Positions 51,043-60,066 of a stretch of 64,000 nt of DNA are shown here, in pieces. The stretch's first letter is position 1, and every line of letters begins with the position of its first letter. This DNA comes from Scatosoma sp900555925 (GTDB lineage Bacteria; Bacillota; Clostridia; Christensenellales; Borkfalkiaceae): assembly GCA_959603585.1 (NCBI GenBank), contig CAUGYD010000001.1, positions 62,001 through 126,000 on the forward strand, written 5' to 3'. The notes under the pieces were generated by a model. The model was given only the letters and a program-made list of their open reading frames with translations, made no database searches and was not told where the DNA came from. The position numbers were made by a program, and so were the translations under genes.

Positions 51043-51062
51043 TGTACTATCCCTCTAATACA
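51043..51062 (-). promoter_or_regulatory. Candidate GntR operator at the transcription start
   Basis: Inverted repeat TGTATTA-N6-TAGTACA (minus strand), six of seven positions paired; it starts right after the -10 box, where a repressor would block transcription. YtrA-type sites have this form. Confidence 0.5.
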
Positions 51063-51091
51063 AGAATAGCACACAATTTTATATTTGTCAA
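51063..51091 (-). promoter_or_regulatory. Promoter of the GntR-ABC-LRR operon
   Basis: -35 TTGACA (51091-51086), 17-bp spacer, -10 TATTCT (51068-51063). Confidence 0.5.
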
Positions 51092-51253
51092 TAGTTTCCC
51101 GAAAAAAAGGAAAAAATTTTTTCGGCACCCGAAAAGCGCCGCAATCGATACGCCCTTTTCCAAGGCGACGCCCGTCCGAAAGTCGAAAAAGTCGCCTTTT
51201 TCCTCTGCAACCGCCCCTTAAATTTTGGCAGAGTCTCCCTTTGCAATTCCCCC

Positions 51254-52102
51254 TCAAATCTCGACGGAGAAGCCGTCGCGGGCCGCCTCCACGGAATATT
51301 CCTCCTCCGCGCGGCGGAGGTTTTCCGACAGGGGCGCGCCGTTGTGGGAAAAGTGCGTGATCACCCAGCGGGTGTTCTCCCCCGCGACGCCGCGGCGCAG
51401 GAACTCCCCGCGCATGGCCGCGCAGTCGGGCAGTCCCATGTGGCGGGATACCTCTCCCGCCCCGAAGAAGAGAAAGGTGCAGTCGAAGGAGACGAGATCC
51501 GCCCTCCGCCCCCGCTCCCGCAGATACGCGCCGAGATAGTCGAGGCTCTCCCGCGGAATCCGACCCGTGTCAGTGAGGTGAAGATAGCATTTTCCGCATT
51601 TCTCGACGAGGTACAGGAGCGCGCATTCCGTTCGGCTGTGCTGCGCCTTCAAAGCGACGGCCGTATAATCGCCGAAGGAGAACGGCTCGAAGGGGCGGAC
51701 GACGGAAAAGCGGATATTTTCCAGCACGTCGGGACGCATCTCCCTGCGCGTGCATTCGTCGAATACCCGCTTGACCTCCTCGTTTCCGAAAATGTGTAGG
51801 GGCGTGGGCAGCGGCGAGGAATATTTATAGCCCCTCAGAATGAAGTCGTGCGCATAGAAATGATCCATGTGGCTGTGCGTGACCAGCAAATATCTGACGG
51901 CGGACAAATCCGCGCCGAAGCGCAGGGAATGATAGTAGGCGTCGGGGGGAAAATCCACGGACAATTCCCCGTCTATGAGCACCTGGGAGCGGCTGTGAAA
52001 TTCTTTCTCTCCGCGGCGGCGCGCCTCGCGGCAGGTATCGCAGTTGCAGAAAACGGCGGGTACGCCCTCCGCGGCGCCCGTTCCCAAATAGAGAATTTTC
52101 AT
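51254..52102 (-). CDS. MBL-fold hydrolase (PhnP-like)
   Basis: A 282-residue metallo-beta-lactamase-fold phosphodiesterase-like enzyme. It starts MKILYLGTGAAEGVPAVFCN, has the CNCDTCREARRRG zinc-binding cluster of the PhnP type, the metal site LLVTHSHMDHFYAHDF near residue 78, LTDTG near 180 and TRWVITHFSHNG near 250. The ATG at 52102 overlaps the dtd stop (ATGA). PhnP itself cleaves cyclic ribose phosphate; no phn genes are here, so the substrate is unknown. Confidence 0.5.
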   Translation of the reverse strand: MKILYLGTGAAEGVPAVFCNCDTCREARRRGEKEFHSRSQVLIDGELSVDFPPDAYYHSLRFGADLSAVRYLLVTHSHMDHFYAHDFILRGYKYSSPLPTPLHIFGNEEVKRVFDECTRREMRPDVLENIRFSVVRPFEPFSFGDYTAVALKAQHSRTECALLYLVEKCGKCYLHLTDTGRIPRESLDYLGAYLRERGRRADLVSFDCTFLFFGAGEVSRHMGLPDCAAMRGEFLRRGVAGENTRWVITHFSHNGAPLSENLRRAEEEYSVEAARDGFSVEI

Positions 52103-52548
52103 GCGTCCGCCTCCGATTCCAACAGAATGGTCACGGGGCCGTCGTTGAACTGTTCTATTTTCATATCCGCCCCGAATATGCCGAGCTTCACTTCCACCCC
52201 GCAATCTTTCAGCCTGTCCGCTGCGTAGAGATACAGACGTTCCGCGCGCTCCGGGCGCTCCGCCAGAATGAAGGAGGGACGATTTCCGTGCGAAGCGTCG
52301 CCGTACAGGGTAAACTGCGAGACGAAGAGAATTTCTCCGCCGACGTCCTTGACGGAAAGGTTCATCTTTCCGTTTTCGTCCTCGAAAATCCGAAGATTGG
52401 CGATTTTCTTTGCGAGATATTCCGCCTGCGCTTCCCCGTCCCCCGTCCGAACTCCGAAAAATACGACCAGACCGAAGGGAATCTCGGAAACGAGCCTTCC
52501 GTCCACCCGCAGGGCGGCGCCCTTTACTCGCTGCACTACCGCTTTCAT
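52099..52548 (-). CDS. dtd: D-aminoacyl-tRNA deacylase
   Basis: Removes D-amino acids wrongly attached to tRNA. The 149 residues start MKAVVQRVKGAALRVDG, with FVSQFTLYGDASHGNRPSF near 75 and the cross-subunit Gly-cisPro motif NDGPVTILLES at the end. The ATG at 52548 has GGAGGA upstream. It is followed by the MBL gene with a 4-nt overlap. The upstream efp has its own terminator-like hairpin, so dtd may have a separate start. Confidence 0.5.
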   Translation of the reverse strand: MKAVVQRVKGAALRVDGRLVSEIPFGLVVFFGVRTGDGEAQAEYLAKKIANLRIFEDENGKMNLSVKDVGGEILFVSQFTLYGDASHGNRPSFILAERPERAERLYLYAADRLKDCGVEVKLGIFGADMKIEQFNDGPVTILLESEADA

Positions 52549-52576
52549 GAAAAATGTCCTCCGAAAAAATATGACA

Positions 52577-52613
52577 AAACGCAGGATAAGAAAAAATTTC
52601 CGATCCTGCATTT
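52577..52613 (-). terminator. Likely terminator of efp
   Basis: An 11-bp stem with one U-G pair (52603-52613 with 52577-52587), 15-nt loop, and GTTTTG followed by ATTTTTT on the minus strand. The loop is long, so strength is uncertain. Confidence 0.5.
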
Positions 52614-52650
52614 CAAAAACGCTGTTCAATTGAACGACAGGCGGGGAGAG

Positions 52651-53214
52651 TTATACCCTGCTCATGTATTCGCCCGTTCTGGTGTCGATGCGAATAGTTT
52701 CGCCCTCGTTGACGAACATGGGCACCTGAATGATGGCGCCCGTCTCCACCTTGGCGTTCTTCATGACGTTGGTGGCGGTGTTGCCCTTTACGCCCGGTTC
52801 AGCCTCGATGACTTTGAGCTCGACGAAGTTTTCGGGCTCGACGGAGAAGGCGTTGCCATAGAGGAATTTCACCGTGACGACGTCGTTTTCCTTGATATAT
52901 TTGAGCGCGTCCTCTACCTGGTCGTGCGTGAGCATCGTCTGATTGTATTCCTCGTCCATGAACACGTAAAATTCGCCGTCGAAATAGGAATACGTCATCT
53001 TCTTGGTCTCCACCTGAACGGTTTCGAGCTTCGCGGTAGGGTTGAAGGTCTGGTCGGAAAGAACCTGTCCCGTCACGACGTTTTTAAGCGTCGTTCTGAC
53101 GAACGCCGCGCCCTTGCCGGGCTTTACGTGCTGGAAATCGGTAACGGTATAAACGCCGCTCTTGAACTCGAACGTTACGCCCTTTCTGATATCGCCTGCT
53201 AACATCTGTGCCAT
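52651..53214 (-). CDS. efp: Elongation factor P
   Basis: Relieves ribosome stalling at polyproline. The 187 residues form the three-domain protein. The KOW-like domain begins MAQMLAGDIRKGVTFEF; the modified loop KPGKGAAFVRT has the tip lysine near residue 33. The C-terminal GAIIQVPMFVNEGETIRIDTR is the family signature. No epmA/B or ymfI-type modifying gene is next to it. It follows the M24 peptidase, as yqhT-efp in Bacillus. Confidence 0.5.
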   Translation of the reverse strand: MAQMLAGDIRKGVTFEFKSGVYTVTDFQHVKPGKGAAFVRTTLKNVVTGQVLSDQTFNPTAKLETVQVETKKMTYSYFDGEFYVFMDEEYNQTMLTHDQVEDALKYIKENDVVTVKFLYGNAFSVEPENFVELKVIEAEPGVKGNTATNVMKNAKVETGAIIQVPMFVNEGETIRIDTRTGEYMSRV

Positions 53215-53266
53215 ATAATTTTTTTCTCCTTCTTAATCTTAAAACTTTATCTTTGTCCCGCTTTCC

Positions 53267-54328
53267 TTACAGGATCACGAGATTTCTGTCCGTCTTGTGC
53301 ATGAAACTTACGACGCTTCCGCCCTTCAAGGTAATCGTATCCTCTATGCGGATTCCGTATTCGCCCGCGAGATAAACGCCCGGCTCGTCCGAAAATACCA
53401 TTCCGTTTTCGAGCACGTCCTGCCCGCCCTTTCTCACGAAGGGAAATTCGTGGATATTCAGGCCGATTCCGTGGCCGAGGGAATGGGTGAAATACTTCCC
53501 GTAGCCCTTCGATTCGAGATAGTTCCGCGCGATCGCGTCCCCGTCTCCGCCCGTCATGCCCGCTTTTAAGTTCTCTTTCACGAGCTCGTGCGCGGCGAGG
53601 ACGGCCGAATACGCCTTTTTGAAGTCCGCATGCTTTCCGTCGTCCCCGAAGAGGAAAGTCCTGGTGATGTCCGAACAATATCCGTCCACCTTACAACCGA
53701 AGTCGATGAGAATTTCATCTCCGAATCTGAGTTTCGTATCCCCCGTCACATGGTGCGGAACGGCCGCATGCGCGCCGAACGCCACGATCGTGTCGAAAGA
53801 GGTGCTGTACGCGCCCAAAGTGCGCATATTGTATTCGAGGAGCGCCGCGACCTCGGATTCCGTCATGCCCTCTTTGATTTCGGGCAGGAGCTTCAAAAAG
53901 CCCTCCTCCGCAATATCGCAGGCGCGGGCGATATTTTTAAGCTCCCATTCGTTCTTGATCGCCATACAGTTGCGGAACGCGGGCGAGGAATCGACGAGCG
54001 TCAGCCCCATATCCGAGAGCTTTTTATATTCGGGATAGAACGTCTCCTCAAAGGCGATCCCGACGGTCCTGTACTTTTTCAGAAGCTCTGCCGGAGTATT
54101 CGAAAAACGGTCCATTTCCTTGACGCGCACTTCCGTACCCTTCAACAGTTTTTCCGCCGCCTCGGTATAGCGGGCGTCGGTATACAGCGTCGTGCCGTCC
54201 TTATCCGTGAGGACAAATCCGCCCTCCGTCAAAAATCCCGTAATATATCGTTTGAGATATTCACAGGTAGTGAACACGGCATCCGCACCGACTGCATCGA
54301 AAATCTTTTTTCCGTTCGTTTCAACCAT
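53267..54328 (-). CDS. M24-family Xaa-Pro peptidase
   Basis: A 353-residue proline-type aminopeptidase/dipeptidase. The creatinase-like N-domain occupies about 1-120; the pita-bread domain carries the metal ligands: LIDFGCKVDGYCSDITRTF near 210 (two Asp), HSLGHGIGLNIHEFPFV near 285 (His), DEPGVYLAGEYGIRIED near 315 and 328 (two Glu). Cytosolic. It is followed by efp, a standard Bacillota pair, and has its own consensus-like promoter. Confidence 0.5.
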   Translation of the reverse strand: MVETNGKKIFDAVGADAVFTTCEYLKRYITGFLTEGGFVLTDKDGTTLYTDARYTEAAEKLLKGTEVRVKEMDRFSNTPAELLKKYRTVGIAFEETFYPEYKKLSDMGLTLVDSSPAFRNCMAIKNEWELKNIARACDIAEEGFLKLLPEIKEGMTESEVAALLEYNMRTLGAYSTSFDTIVAFGAHAAVPHHVTGDTKLRFGDEILIDFGCKVDGYCSDITRTFLFGDDGKHADFKKAYSAVLAAHELVKENLKAGMTGGDGDAIARNYLESKGYGKYFTHSLGHGIGLNIHEFPFVRKGGQDVLENGMVFSDEPGVYLAGEYGIRIEDTITLKGGSVVSFMHKTDRNLVIL

Positions 54329-54349
54329 AATTTAAGCCTCTTTCTTTAT

Positions 54350-54378
54350 ATTGTAGCAAAAAAATCCCATTTCGTCAA
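54350..54378 (-). promoter_or_regulatory. Promoter of the M24 peptidase-efp unit
   Basis: -35 TTGACG (54378-54373), 17-bp spacer, -10 TACAAT (54355-54350), about 20 nt before the ATG. Confidence 0.5.
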
Positions 54379-54405
54379 CCGTACACGAAAAGCGATTGTA
54401 AATTA

Positions 54406-54888
54406 TTATAAATTTTTTTCGTCACCCTTCCTCGCTGCAGAATGTTTTCTGACGAGAAATACAGCGCCTTCGACGAAACAAACGCTCGAAAAAAGAAGCG
54501 CCGACGAGGGAACGAGAACAAAGGGCAACGTAAACGGTGCCGAACGGGTGATGAACAACCATGCCGAAAGCGTTCCGCCCGCGAGCAAAAGGCCTCCGAA
54601 AATAAAGGGAACAGGCCACAGGGAAAAAGATTTCATCAGCTTTGTAAGTTCTAAGACAAGCCATGCCCCTTCCCCCAAAAGGCACAAAAAGCTCAAAAGC
54701 ATTCCACCCGTTATAATTTCAAAATTCGCTTCTGCTTCCGCCTCCGTCATATCACTCCACATGGTCAACCCCTGCGTTAAAAACATAAGGGCAAAAATAG
54801 CCGCCGAAAAGACTATTCCCGCAAAAGCCACGAATTCGAAAACGTATGCAATCTTAAATCCTTTCTTTTTCTTCATAGTCGCCCTCAT
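54406..54888 (-). CDS. Small hypothetical membrane protein
   Basis: A 160-residue protein I do not recognise. It has four hydrophobic segments near 14-40, 60-80, 92-112 and 120-145, and basic ends. The loop after the first segment is acidic (DMTEAEAEANFE). No motif is seen. It is 17 nt after the endonuclease-IV-like gene and may share its transcript. The ATG at 54888 has AAAGGGG upstream; another at 54876 is possible. Confidence 0.5.
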   Translation of the reverse strand: MRATMKKKKGFKIAYVFEFVAFAGIVFSAAIFALMFLTQGLTMWSDMTEAEAEANFEIITGGMLLSFLCLLGEGAWLVLELTKLMKSFSLWPVPFIFGGLLLAGGTLSAWLFITRSAPFTLPFVLVPSSALLFSSVCFVEGAVFLVRKHSAARKGDEKNL

Positions 54889-54905
54889 CTTTTCCCCTTT
54901 CTCGT

Positions 54906-55751
54906 TTACAAGCCGTTATAAATGCGCTTCATCTCCGCGGCGTCCTCCGCCTGCGTGCCCGCGGATTCGCTGACGATGTAGGGTTCCAGCTTCAATTCCT
55001 TCAAAGCCACGGCGAGGGGATAGAACTCGGGGCCGTAGACGGTATCCTCGAACGTGAGGTGTTTCACCTCGCCCTTCGACGAGTACATGATTTTGGAAAA
55101 ATGCGCGTGGAAATGCTTCATGCGCTCATAGCCGAGCTCCTCCACCATGTAGGAAAGACGGGAGAGATAATCCTCCGCAGTCTTTAAGGAACCCTGTTCC
55201 CGCGCGTTGATGTGCCCGAAATCGACGCACGGCGTATAGACGGGATCGATTTTGCAGAAGCGGACGATTTCCTCCACCGTTCCGATCTGCGCGATTTTCC
55301 CCATCGTTTCGGGACAGAATTTTAGGTCTTGCATGTCGTTGAGATAGATGTAGTCCCTGAGGATTTTCAGCCTGTCCTCCGTCTTTTGAACAGCCGCCTC
55401 GCGCTCCGCCTTGCCCTGAGCCGCGGGATGAAAGACGATGCGTTCCCCGCCCATCAGTTTCACCATTTTTCCGCTGTCCAGAACGTAGCCGTAGGACTTC
55501 GCCGCCATCTCGTCGTCGGGATTGGCAAAATTGACGAAATAGGGCGCATGAACGGACAGTTCTATCCCCTCCGCCTTAAACGCCTCGCCGATAGAGATCG
55601 CCTTCTCCTCGCCCATGCGCACGCCCCGCCCGAAGGAATATTCGAAGCAGTCCAGCCCCCGTTTTTTCACAAATGCCGCCGCCTCCTCCGTGTGCGAAAA
55701 TCCCGCCGCATAAAAACTTTCCGAATTGCCGCTCGGCCCGAATTTTATCAT
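54906..55751 (-). CDS. Endonuclease IV-like TIM-barrel protein
   Basis: A 281-residue AP_endonuc_2-type TIM barrel. The metal-site segments can be followed: LSVHAPYFVNFAN near 66, IVFHPAAQG near 104, FCPETMGK near 144, CVDFGHINAR near 175, FHAHFS near 213 and IVSESAGTQAED near 264. The pattern is nearest to endonuclease IV (Nfo), which cuts at abasic sites, but sugar isomerase-like relatives exist. The start MIKFGPSGNSESFY is typical of the clostridial Nfo-like group. Confidence 0.5.
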   Translation of the reverse strand: MIKFGPSGNSESFYAAGFSHTEEAAAFVKKRGLDCFEYSFGRGVRMGEEKAISIGEAFKAEGIELSVHAPYFVNFANPDDEMAAKSYGYVLDSGKMVKLMGGERIVFHPAAQGKAEREAAVQKTEDRLKILRDYIYLNDMQDLKFCPETMGKIAQIGTVEEIVRFCKIDPVYTPCVDFGHINAREQGSLKTAEDYLSRLSYMVEELGYERMKHFHAHFSKIMYSSKGEVKHLTFEDTVYGPEFYPLAVALKELKLEPYIVSESAGTQAEDAAEMKRIYNGL

Positions 55752-55842
55752 TGTCTTTAATACCTCTCAATACCCTATTTTCCGTCCGTCCCTTTGCGTT
55801 CGGACGCTTTCGCTCAAAATTGTCCGTTTCCCGTTTCCGCGT

Positions 55843-56712
55843 TCAACGATTACTTCTCACCCGCTCTATATCCGATTCCAGCTGCCCTTTCAAGGCGTTC
55901 ATGTCTTCAAACTTTTTGATATCCCGAAGATACCTCAAAAAGCGCACCGTTATCGTCCTGCCGTATAAATCCCCGTCAAATTCGTCCAGATACGTCTCCG
56001 TCAGAACTCTCGCGTTGTCGAAGGTCGGACGACTCCCGAAATTGGAAATGCCTTTATACTCCTTTCCGTCCACCTCCGCGGCGGCTTCGTATACGCCCTT
56101 CTTCAAAGCAAACTTTTCCTCGGGATAGAGAATATTCGCCGTCGGAAACCCCATGAGCCGCCCCACCTGCCTGTCCTTTATGACTTCTCCTTTCAGAAAA
56201 AACGGTTCTCCCAAAACTTTCGCCGCACGCGCGGCGTCGCCCTCTTCGAGCAGTCTCTTTACGAGCGAAGAGCTCACCTTTTCCCCGTTCATGCGGACGA
56301 GTTTTTGCACTTCGACGCTTACACGGGTAAGGTTTTTTATCCGTTCGGGAGTCCCTTCCGCGCCCTTGCCGAAGCGAAAATCCTCCCCGCAGACAAACGC
56401 GCGGGGAGAAAATCTTTCAAAGAGAACGCGGATAAATTCCTCGCAGGACATATCCCGAATTTCCGAAAAGGGCAGCTCAAAGATAAAATCGACGGAAAGC
56501 GAACGGAAGATATCCTCCCGCTCGGAAAACGTAAATAAATTTTTCGTCCCCTTGCCGCCGCCGATCGTCATCGCCCCGACGGGCAAGCCGTATTCCCGCG
56601 CGCGGGAGATAAGTTTTCTGTGCCCGACGTGCGCGCCGTCAAATCCGCCGAGAAGCATGACGCAGGGCGCGCCCGATTGGTATTTTCCCGTCAAATTCAC
56701 CGTTTTCAGCAT
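55843..56712 (-). CDS. ribF: Bifunctional riboflavin kinase/FAD synthetase
   Basis: Makes FMN and FAD from riboflavin. The N-terminal FAD synthetase has LLGGFDGAHVGHRKLI near 20 (HxGH) and FSEREDIFRSLSVDFIFELPF; the C-terminal kinase has GRLMGFPTANI near 183. At 289 residues it is slightly shorter than many (about 310) but both domains are complete. It overlaps truB by 7 nt, the normal truB-ribF pair. Confidence 0.5.
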   Translation of the reverse strand: MLKTVNLTGKYQSGAPCVMLLGGFDGAHVGHRKLISRAREYGLPVGAMTIGGGKGTKNLFTFSEREDIFRSLSVDFIFELPFSEIRDMSCEEFIRVLFERFSPRAFVCGEDFRFGKGAEGTPERIKNLTRVSVEVQKLVRMNGEKVSSSLVKRLLEEGDAARAAKVLGEPFFLKGEVIKDRQVGRLMGFPTANILYPEEKFALKKGVYEAAAEVDGKEYKGISNFGSRPTFDNARVLTETYLDEFDGDLYGRTITVRFLRYLRDIKKFEDMNALKGQLESDIERVRSNR

Positions 56713-57602
56713 AATTTCGTCTTTATCTTCGCTCTTTTATTCCTTACCTCGGCAATGCCGTAAAAAATCCCGTCCCGATAAATTTTATATTCCCCGTCCG
56801 CATAATCGGTCGAAGCGGGAACGCCGCAAAAAATCTTTTCCGCCCGCGGGCAGGTCAAGACGATCGTCTCGTAAGGAAGCACGCTTTCCGTCGGGATGAT
56901 CAGTTCTTCGATATTCTCTCCCGCCAAAGCGTCGAAGGGTACCGCCTCCTCTATTTTGAAATACCCGCTTTTCGTGCGCCTTAAACCGCTCATCACGGCT
57001 TTCGTGCCGAGTTTTCCCGCAATATCCCGCGCCAGGGAACGGATATACGTCCCCCCGCCGCAACGGATGCGGAAACGGAAGACGTCCCCTTCTCCTCCGA
57101 GCAGCGCCACCTCGTCGATGCGCACCTTCTTCGGTTCCAGCTCGAATTCTATCCCCGCGCGGGCGAGGTCATACCCCCGCCGCCCGCCGACGTTTTTCGC
57201 GCTGTATTTGGGCGGGACCTGCATGATTTCCCCTTCAAAATCGGGTAAAATCCTCTCGATTTCCTCCGCCGTCGGAATCCGCCCGCCGCGGACGAGCTCT
57301 CCCGTGGAATCCAGCGTATCCGAATCCGCGCCGAAAGTAAATTCCGCGATATACTCTTTTTGCTTGTTCAAAAAATATTCGAAGAGCCTCGTCGCGTTCC
57401 CGATTCCCACGGGCAGGACGCCGCTCGCGAGCGGGTCGAGCGTTCCCATGTGCCCGCAGGGCAGCCCCGTCAGCCGTTTAATTCTGTTGACCACAGCCGA
57501 CGAAGTCATGCCCGACGGTTTATCCACATTGAGAAAACCCAACTTTTTCGCACCGTCCGCCGCGCAACCGAGCGGAGCCTTAGTTTCGTTTTCCGATTTC
57601 AA
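56706..57602 (-). CDS. truB: tRNA pseudouridine55 synthase
   Basis: Makes pseudouridine 55 in the T-loop of tRNA. The 298 residues have LNVDKPSGMTSSAVVNRIKR near 24, the catalytic Asp in HMGTLDPLASGVLPVGIG near 57, and VPPKYSAKNVGGRRGYDLAR near 133. The start is TTG at 57602 with AGGAGG upstream, 10 nt after pheT. Here truB-ribF follows pheST rather than rbfA-nrnA. Confidence 0.5.
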   Translation of the reverse strand: MKSENETKAPLGCAADGAKKLGFLNVDKPSGMTSSAVVNRIKRLTGLPCGHMGTLDPLASGVLPVGIGNATRLFEYFLNKQKEYIAEFTFGADSDTLDSTGELVRGGRIPTAEEIERILPDFEGEIMQVPPKYSAKNVGGRRGYDLARAGIEFELEPKKVRIDEVALLGGEGDVFRFRIRCGGGTYIRSLARDIAGKLGTKAVMSGLRRTKSGYFKIEEAVPFDALAGENIEELIIPTESVLPYETIVLTCPRAEKIFCGVPASTDYADGEYKIYRDGIFYGIAEVRNKRAKIKTKLC

Positions 57603-57612
57603 AGCTCCCTCC

Positions 57613-60051
57613 TCAGCGCAGTTCTATACCCAGACGGAATTTGAGGTCCGCGAGAATTTTCTTGACGAATCCGTCAAGCGTTTCGGGCGTAAACGCCTTT
57701 TCCGCGTCCGCCGCGGGCGTGAACGTCAAAGTGAACGCCATGCTCTTTTTGCCTGCGGGTACCTGTCCGCCGCGATAGACGTCGAACAATTTTGCCTCCG
57801 TCACATACTTGCACGCGCGGAGCAACACCGCCTCCACCTCCGCACAGGTAAGTTTCTCGTCGGCAATCAGCGCGAGGTCGCGCCGTACGGCGGGGAATTT
57901 CGGAAGATTGACGAATTTTATCCCGTCATCCGTCTTGCCCTCCAAAAGCGCCAGATCGATTTCGCCGAGATAAACCTTTTTATCCAGTCCGAGCGCCTGC
58001 GCGATCGCGGGGTCGAGTTCTCCGATCACGCCGACCTCCTCTCCGTCCGATAAAATTTTCGCGGAGATGCCGGGATGAAGATAGGGCTTTTGCGCGCGCT
58101 CATAGGTAAATTTGAGCCCGAAGGCTTCGGCGAACGCTTCCGCCGCGCCCTTCAAATCGAAGAAATCGTACTTGTTTCCCCAAAGTCCCAAAACGAGATG
58201 TTTTCTCTCTTCGGGCTGTTTCGTAACGGGCAGGGTATCGGCGAGATAGACGTTCGCGATTTCAAACTCCTTTCCTTCGTCATTCCCGCGGCGGATATTG
58301 CGCACGGCGTTTTGCAGCATGGACGGCGCGAGAAGAGTACGCATGACGGAGAGTTCCTCCCCGATGGGATTGAGTATCCTAACGGCTCTGCGTTCGGGAG
58401 CGTCCTCGGGAAGCCTCAAAAGGTCGAAATCCTTGGGAGAATAGAAGGAATAGGTGCACGCTTCGTCGAAGCCTTGGGTACAAAGGACGTTTTTCATTCT
58501 CAGTTCCCGCTTTTGTGCGTCCGTGAGCCCGCCGCCCGTCACGCTCGCCCTTTCGAGGAAGGTGGGAACAATGTGCTCGTACCCGTACATACGAATGATT
58601 TCTTCCGCGAGGTCGGGATAACCGTCCACGTCGTCGCGGTAGCCCGGAATTTCCACTTTGAGTTCGTCCCCCTCTATGCTCGGTTTGAAATGCAGCCTCG
58701 AAAGGATATTTTTCACTTCTTCCGCGGGCACCTCTATGCCGAGCAGGGCGTTTATTTTTTTGAGGCTCGCCGTCATTTTTCTGGGCGTCAGGTCGGCGGC
58801 GCAACAATCGGAGGAAATGTCCGTGACCGTCCCGCAGCCGAGTTCTTCGATGAGGTGAAGTGCCCTTGCCATGCCCGTTTCCGAAGTATAGGCGTCCACT
58901 CCCTTTTCAAAGCGGAAAGAGGAATCGGAGCTCTGTCCGAGCGAACGGGAAGTTCTCCGCACGTTGTCGCGCGCGAACTTCGCGGCCTCAAAGAATACGT
59001 CCTTGGTCGAGGGTTTGATTTCGCTGTTCAACCCGCCCATGATTCCCGCGAGGGCGACGGGCTTTTTCCCGTCGCAGATGACGAGATTTTCAGTGCAAAG
59101 CGTAAATTCTTTTTTGTCCAGCGTCGTGATTTTTTCGCCGTTTTCGGCGCGGCGGACGACGATTTTATTTCCCGAAATATCTGCGGCGTCGAATGCGTGC
59201 ATGGGCTGCCCTATTTCGAGCAATACAAAATTGGTAATGTCCACGGCGGGGGAAATGGAGCGGATTCCCGACAGCGCCAGCCGCCGCCGCATCCATGCGG
59301 GCGAGGTCCCGTCCTTTATGTTCTCCACATAGTGCCCGATATAACGCGGGCAGAGATCGGGCGCCTGCACCTCTACGGTTATAGACGTTTTTTTGCTCTT
59401 GTGTTCGGTATACGAGCAATCGGGCGCTTTCAAAGGCTTTTTAAGCACTGCTGCCACTTCGCGCGCGATGCCGAATATGCTCTGGCAATCGGGGCGATTG
59501 GCGGTGACGGAAATATCGAAAATCCAGTCGTCCAGCCCGACGACTTTGCGAATATCCTCTCCGACGGGCGCGCTTTCGTCCAGAACGAGCAAGCCGTCCA
59601 CATCCGCGCCGGGATAAAAGTCGTCGTTGATGCCGAGCTCCTCGCCCGAGCAGAGCATGCCGAAGGACTCCACGCCGCGCAACTTGCCCTTCTTAATTTT
59701 TTTGATACCCGAAGGATTTTTTTCGAGTGCCGCGGGATTGGTCTCCGCCACGGTGGAATTGTCGAGCGCGACGGGCGTCTTCATGCCCGCGAATACATTG
59801 GGCGCGCCCGTGACGATCTGGATTTCCCGACCGTATTCCTCGCCGCAGTCTACGACGCAGATCTGCATATGGTCGCTGTCGGGATGAGGGACGACGGATT
59901 TTACCTGTCCCACGACCACGCGGTTTATTTTTTCGCCGAGATAGGAGAGTTCCTCCACCTCGAATCCGCAGGAAAAGAGCTTTTGGGCGAGCTCCTCCGC
60001 GGAAACGTCTATATCGACATAATCTTTCAGCCAGCTTAAAGGTGCTTTCAT
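57613..60051 (-). CDS. pheT: Phenylalanine-tRNA ligase beta subunit
   Basis: Forms the alpha2-beta2 PheRS with PheS. The 812 residues begin MKAPLSWLKDYVDIDVSAE; the tRNA-binding EMAP-like domain lies near 40-150, B3/B4 editing domain near 210-400, B5 near 410-480 (YPDLAEEIIRMYGYEHI) and the ferredoxin-like anticodon-binding domain at the end (FPAVRRDLALIADE to LKFRLGIELR). It starts 15 nt after pheS, with GGGAGG. A large open frame on the other strand is a shadow. Confidence 0.5.
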   Translation of the reverse strand: MKAPLSWLKDYVDIDVSAEELAQKLFSCGFEVEELSYLGEKINRVVVGQVKSVVPHPDSDHMQICVVDCGEEYGREIQIVTGAPNVFAGMKTPVALDNSTVAETNPAALEKNPSGIKKIKKGKLRGVESFGMLCSGEELGINDDFYPGADVDGLLVLDESAPVGEDIRKVVGLDDWIFDISVTANRPDCQSIFGIAREVAAVLKKPLKAPDCSYTEHKSKKTSITVEVQAPDLCPRYIGHYVENIKDGTSPAWMRRRLALSGIRSISPAVDITNFVLLEIGQPMHAFDAADISGNKIVVRRAENGEKITTLDKKEFTLCTENLVICDGKKPVALAGIMGGLNSEIKPSTKDVFFEAAKFARDNVRRTSRSLGQSSDSSFRFEKGVDAYTSETGMARALHLIEELGCGTVTDISSDCCAADLTPRKMTASLKKINALLGIEVPAEEVKNILSRLHFKPSIEGDELKVEIPGYRDDVDGYPDLAEEIIRMYGYEHIVPTFLERASVTGGGLTDAQKRELRMKNVLCTQGFDEACTYSFYSPKDFDLLRLPEDAPERRAVRILNPIGEELSVMRTLLAPSMLQNAVRNIRRGNDEGKEFEIANVYLADTLPVTKQPEERKHLVLGLWGNKYDFFDLKGAAEAFAEAFGLKFTYERAQKPYLHPGISAKILSDGEEVGVIGELDPAIAQALGLDKKVYLGEIDLALLEGKTDDGIKFVNLPKFPAVRRDLALIADEKLTCAEVEAVLLRACKYVTEAKLFDVYRGGQVPAGKKSMAFTLTFTPAADAEKAFTPETLDGFVKKILADLKFRLGIELR

Positions 60052-60066
60052 ATTCGTTTCCTCCCG

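Noticed and set aside
58075..60039. Plus-strand open frame of 654 codons
   Set aside because: Shadow of pheT, with no recognisable domain.
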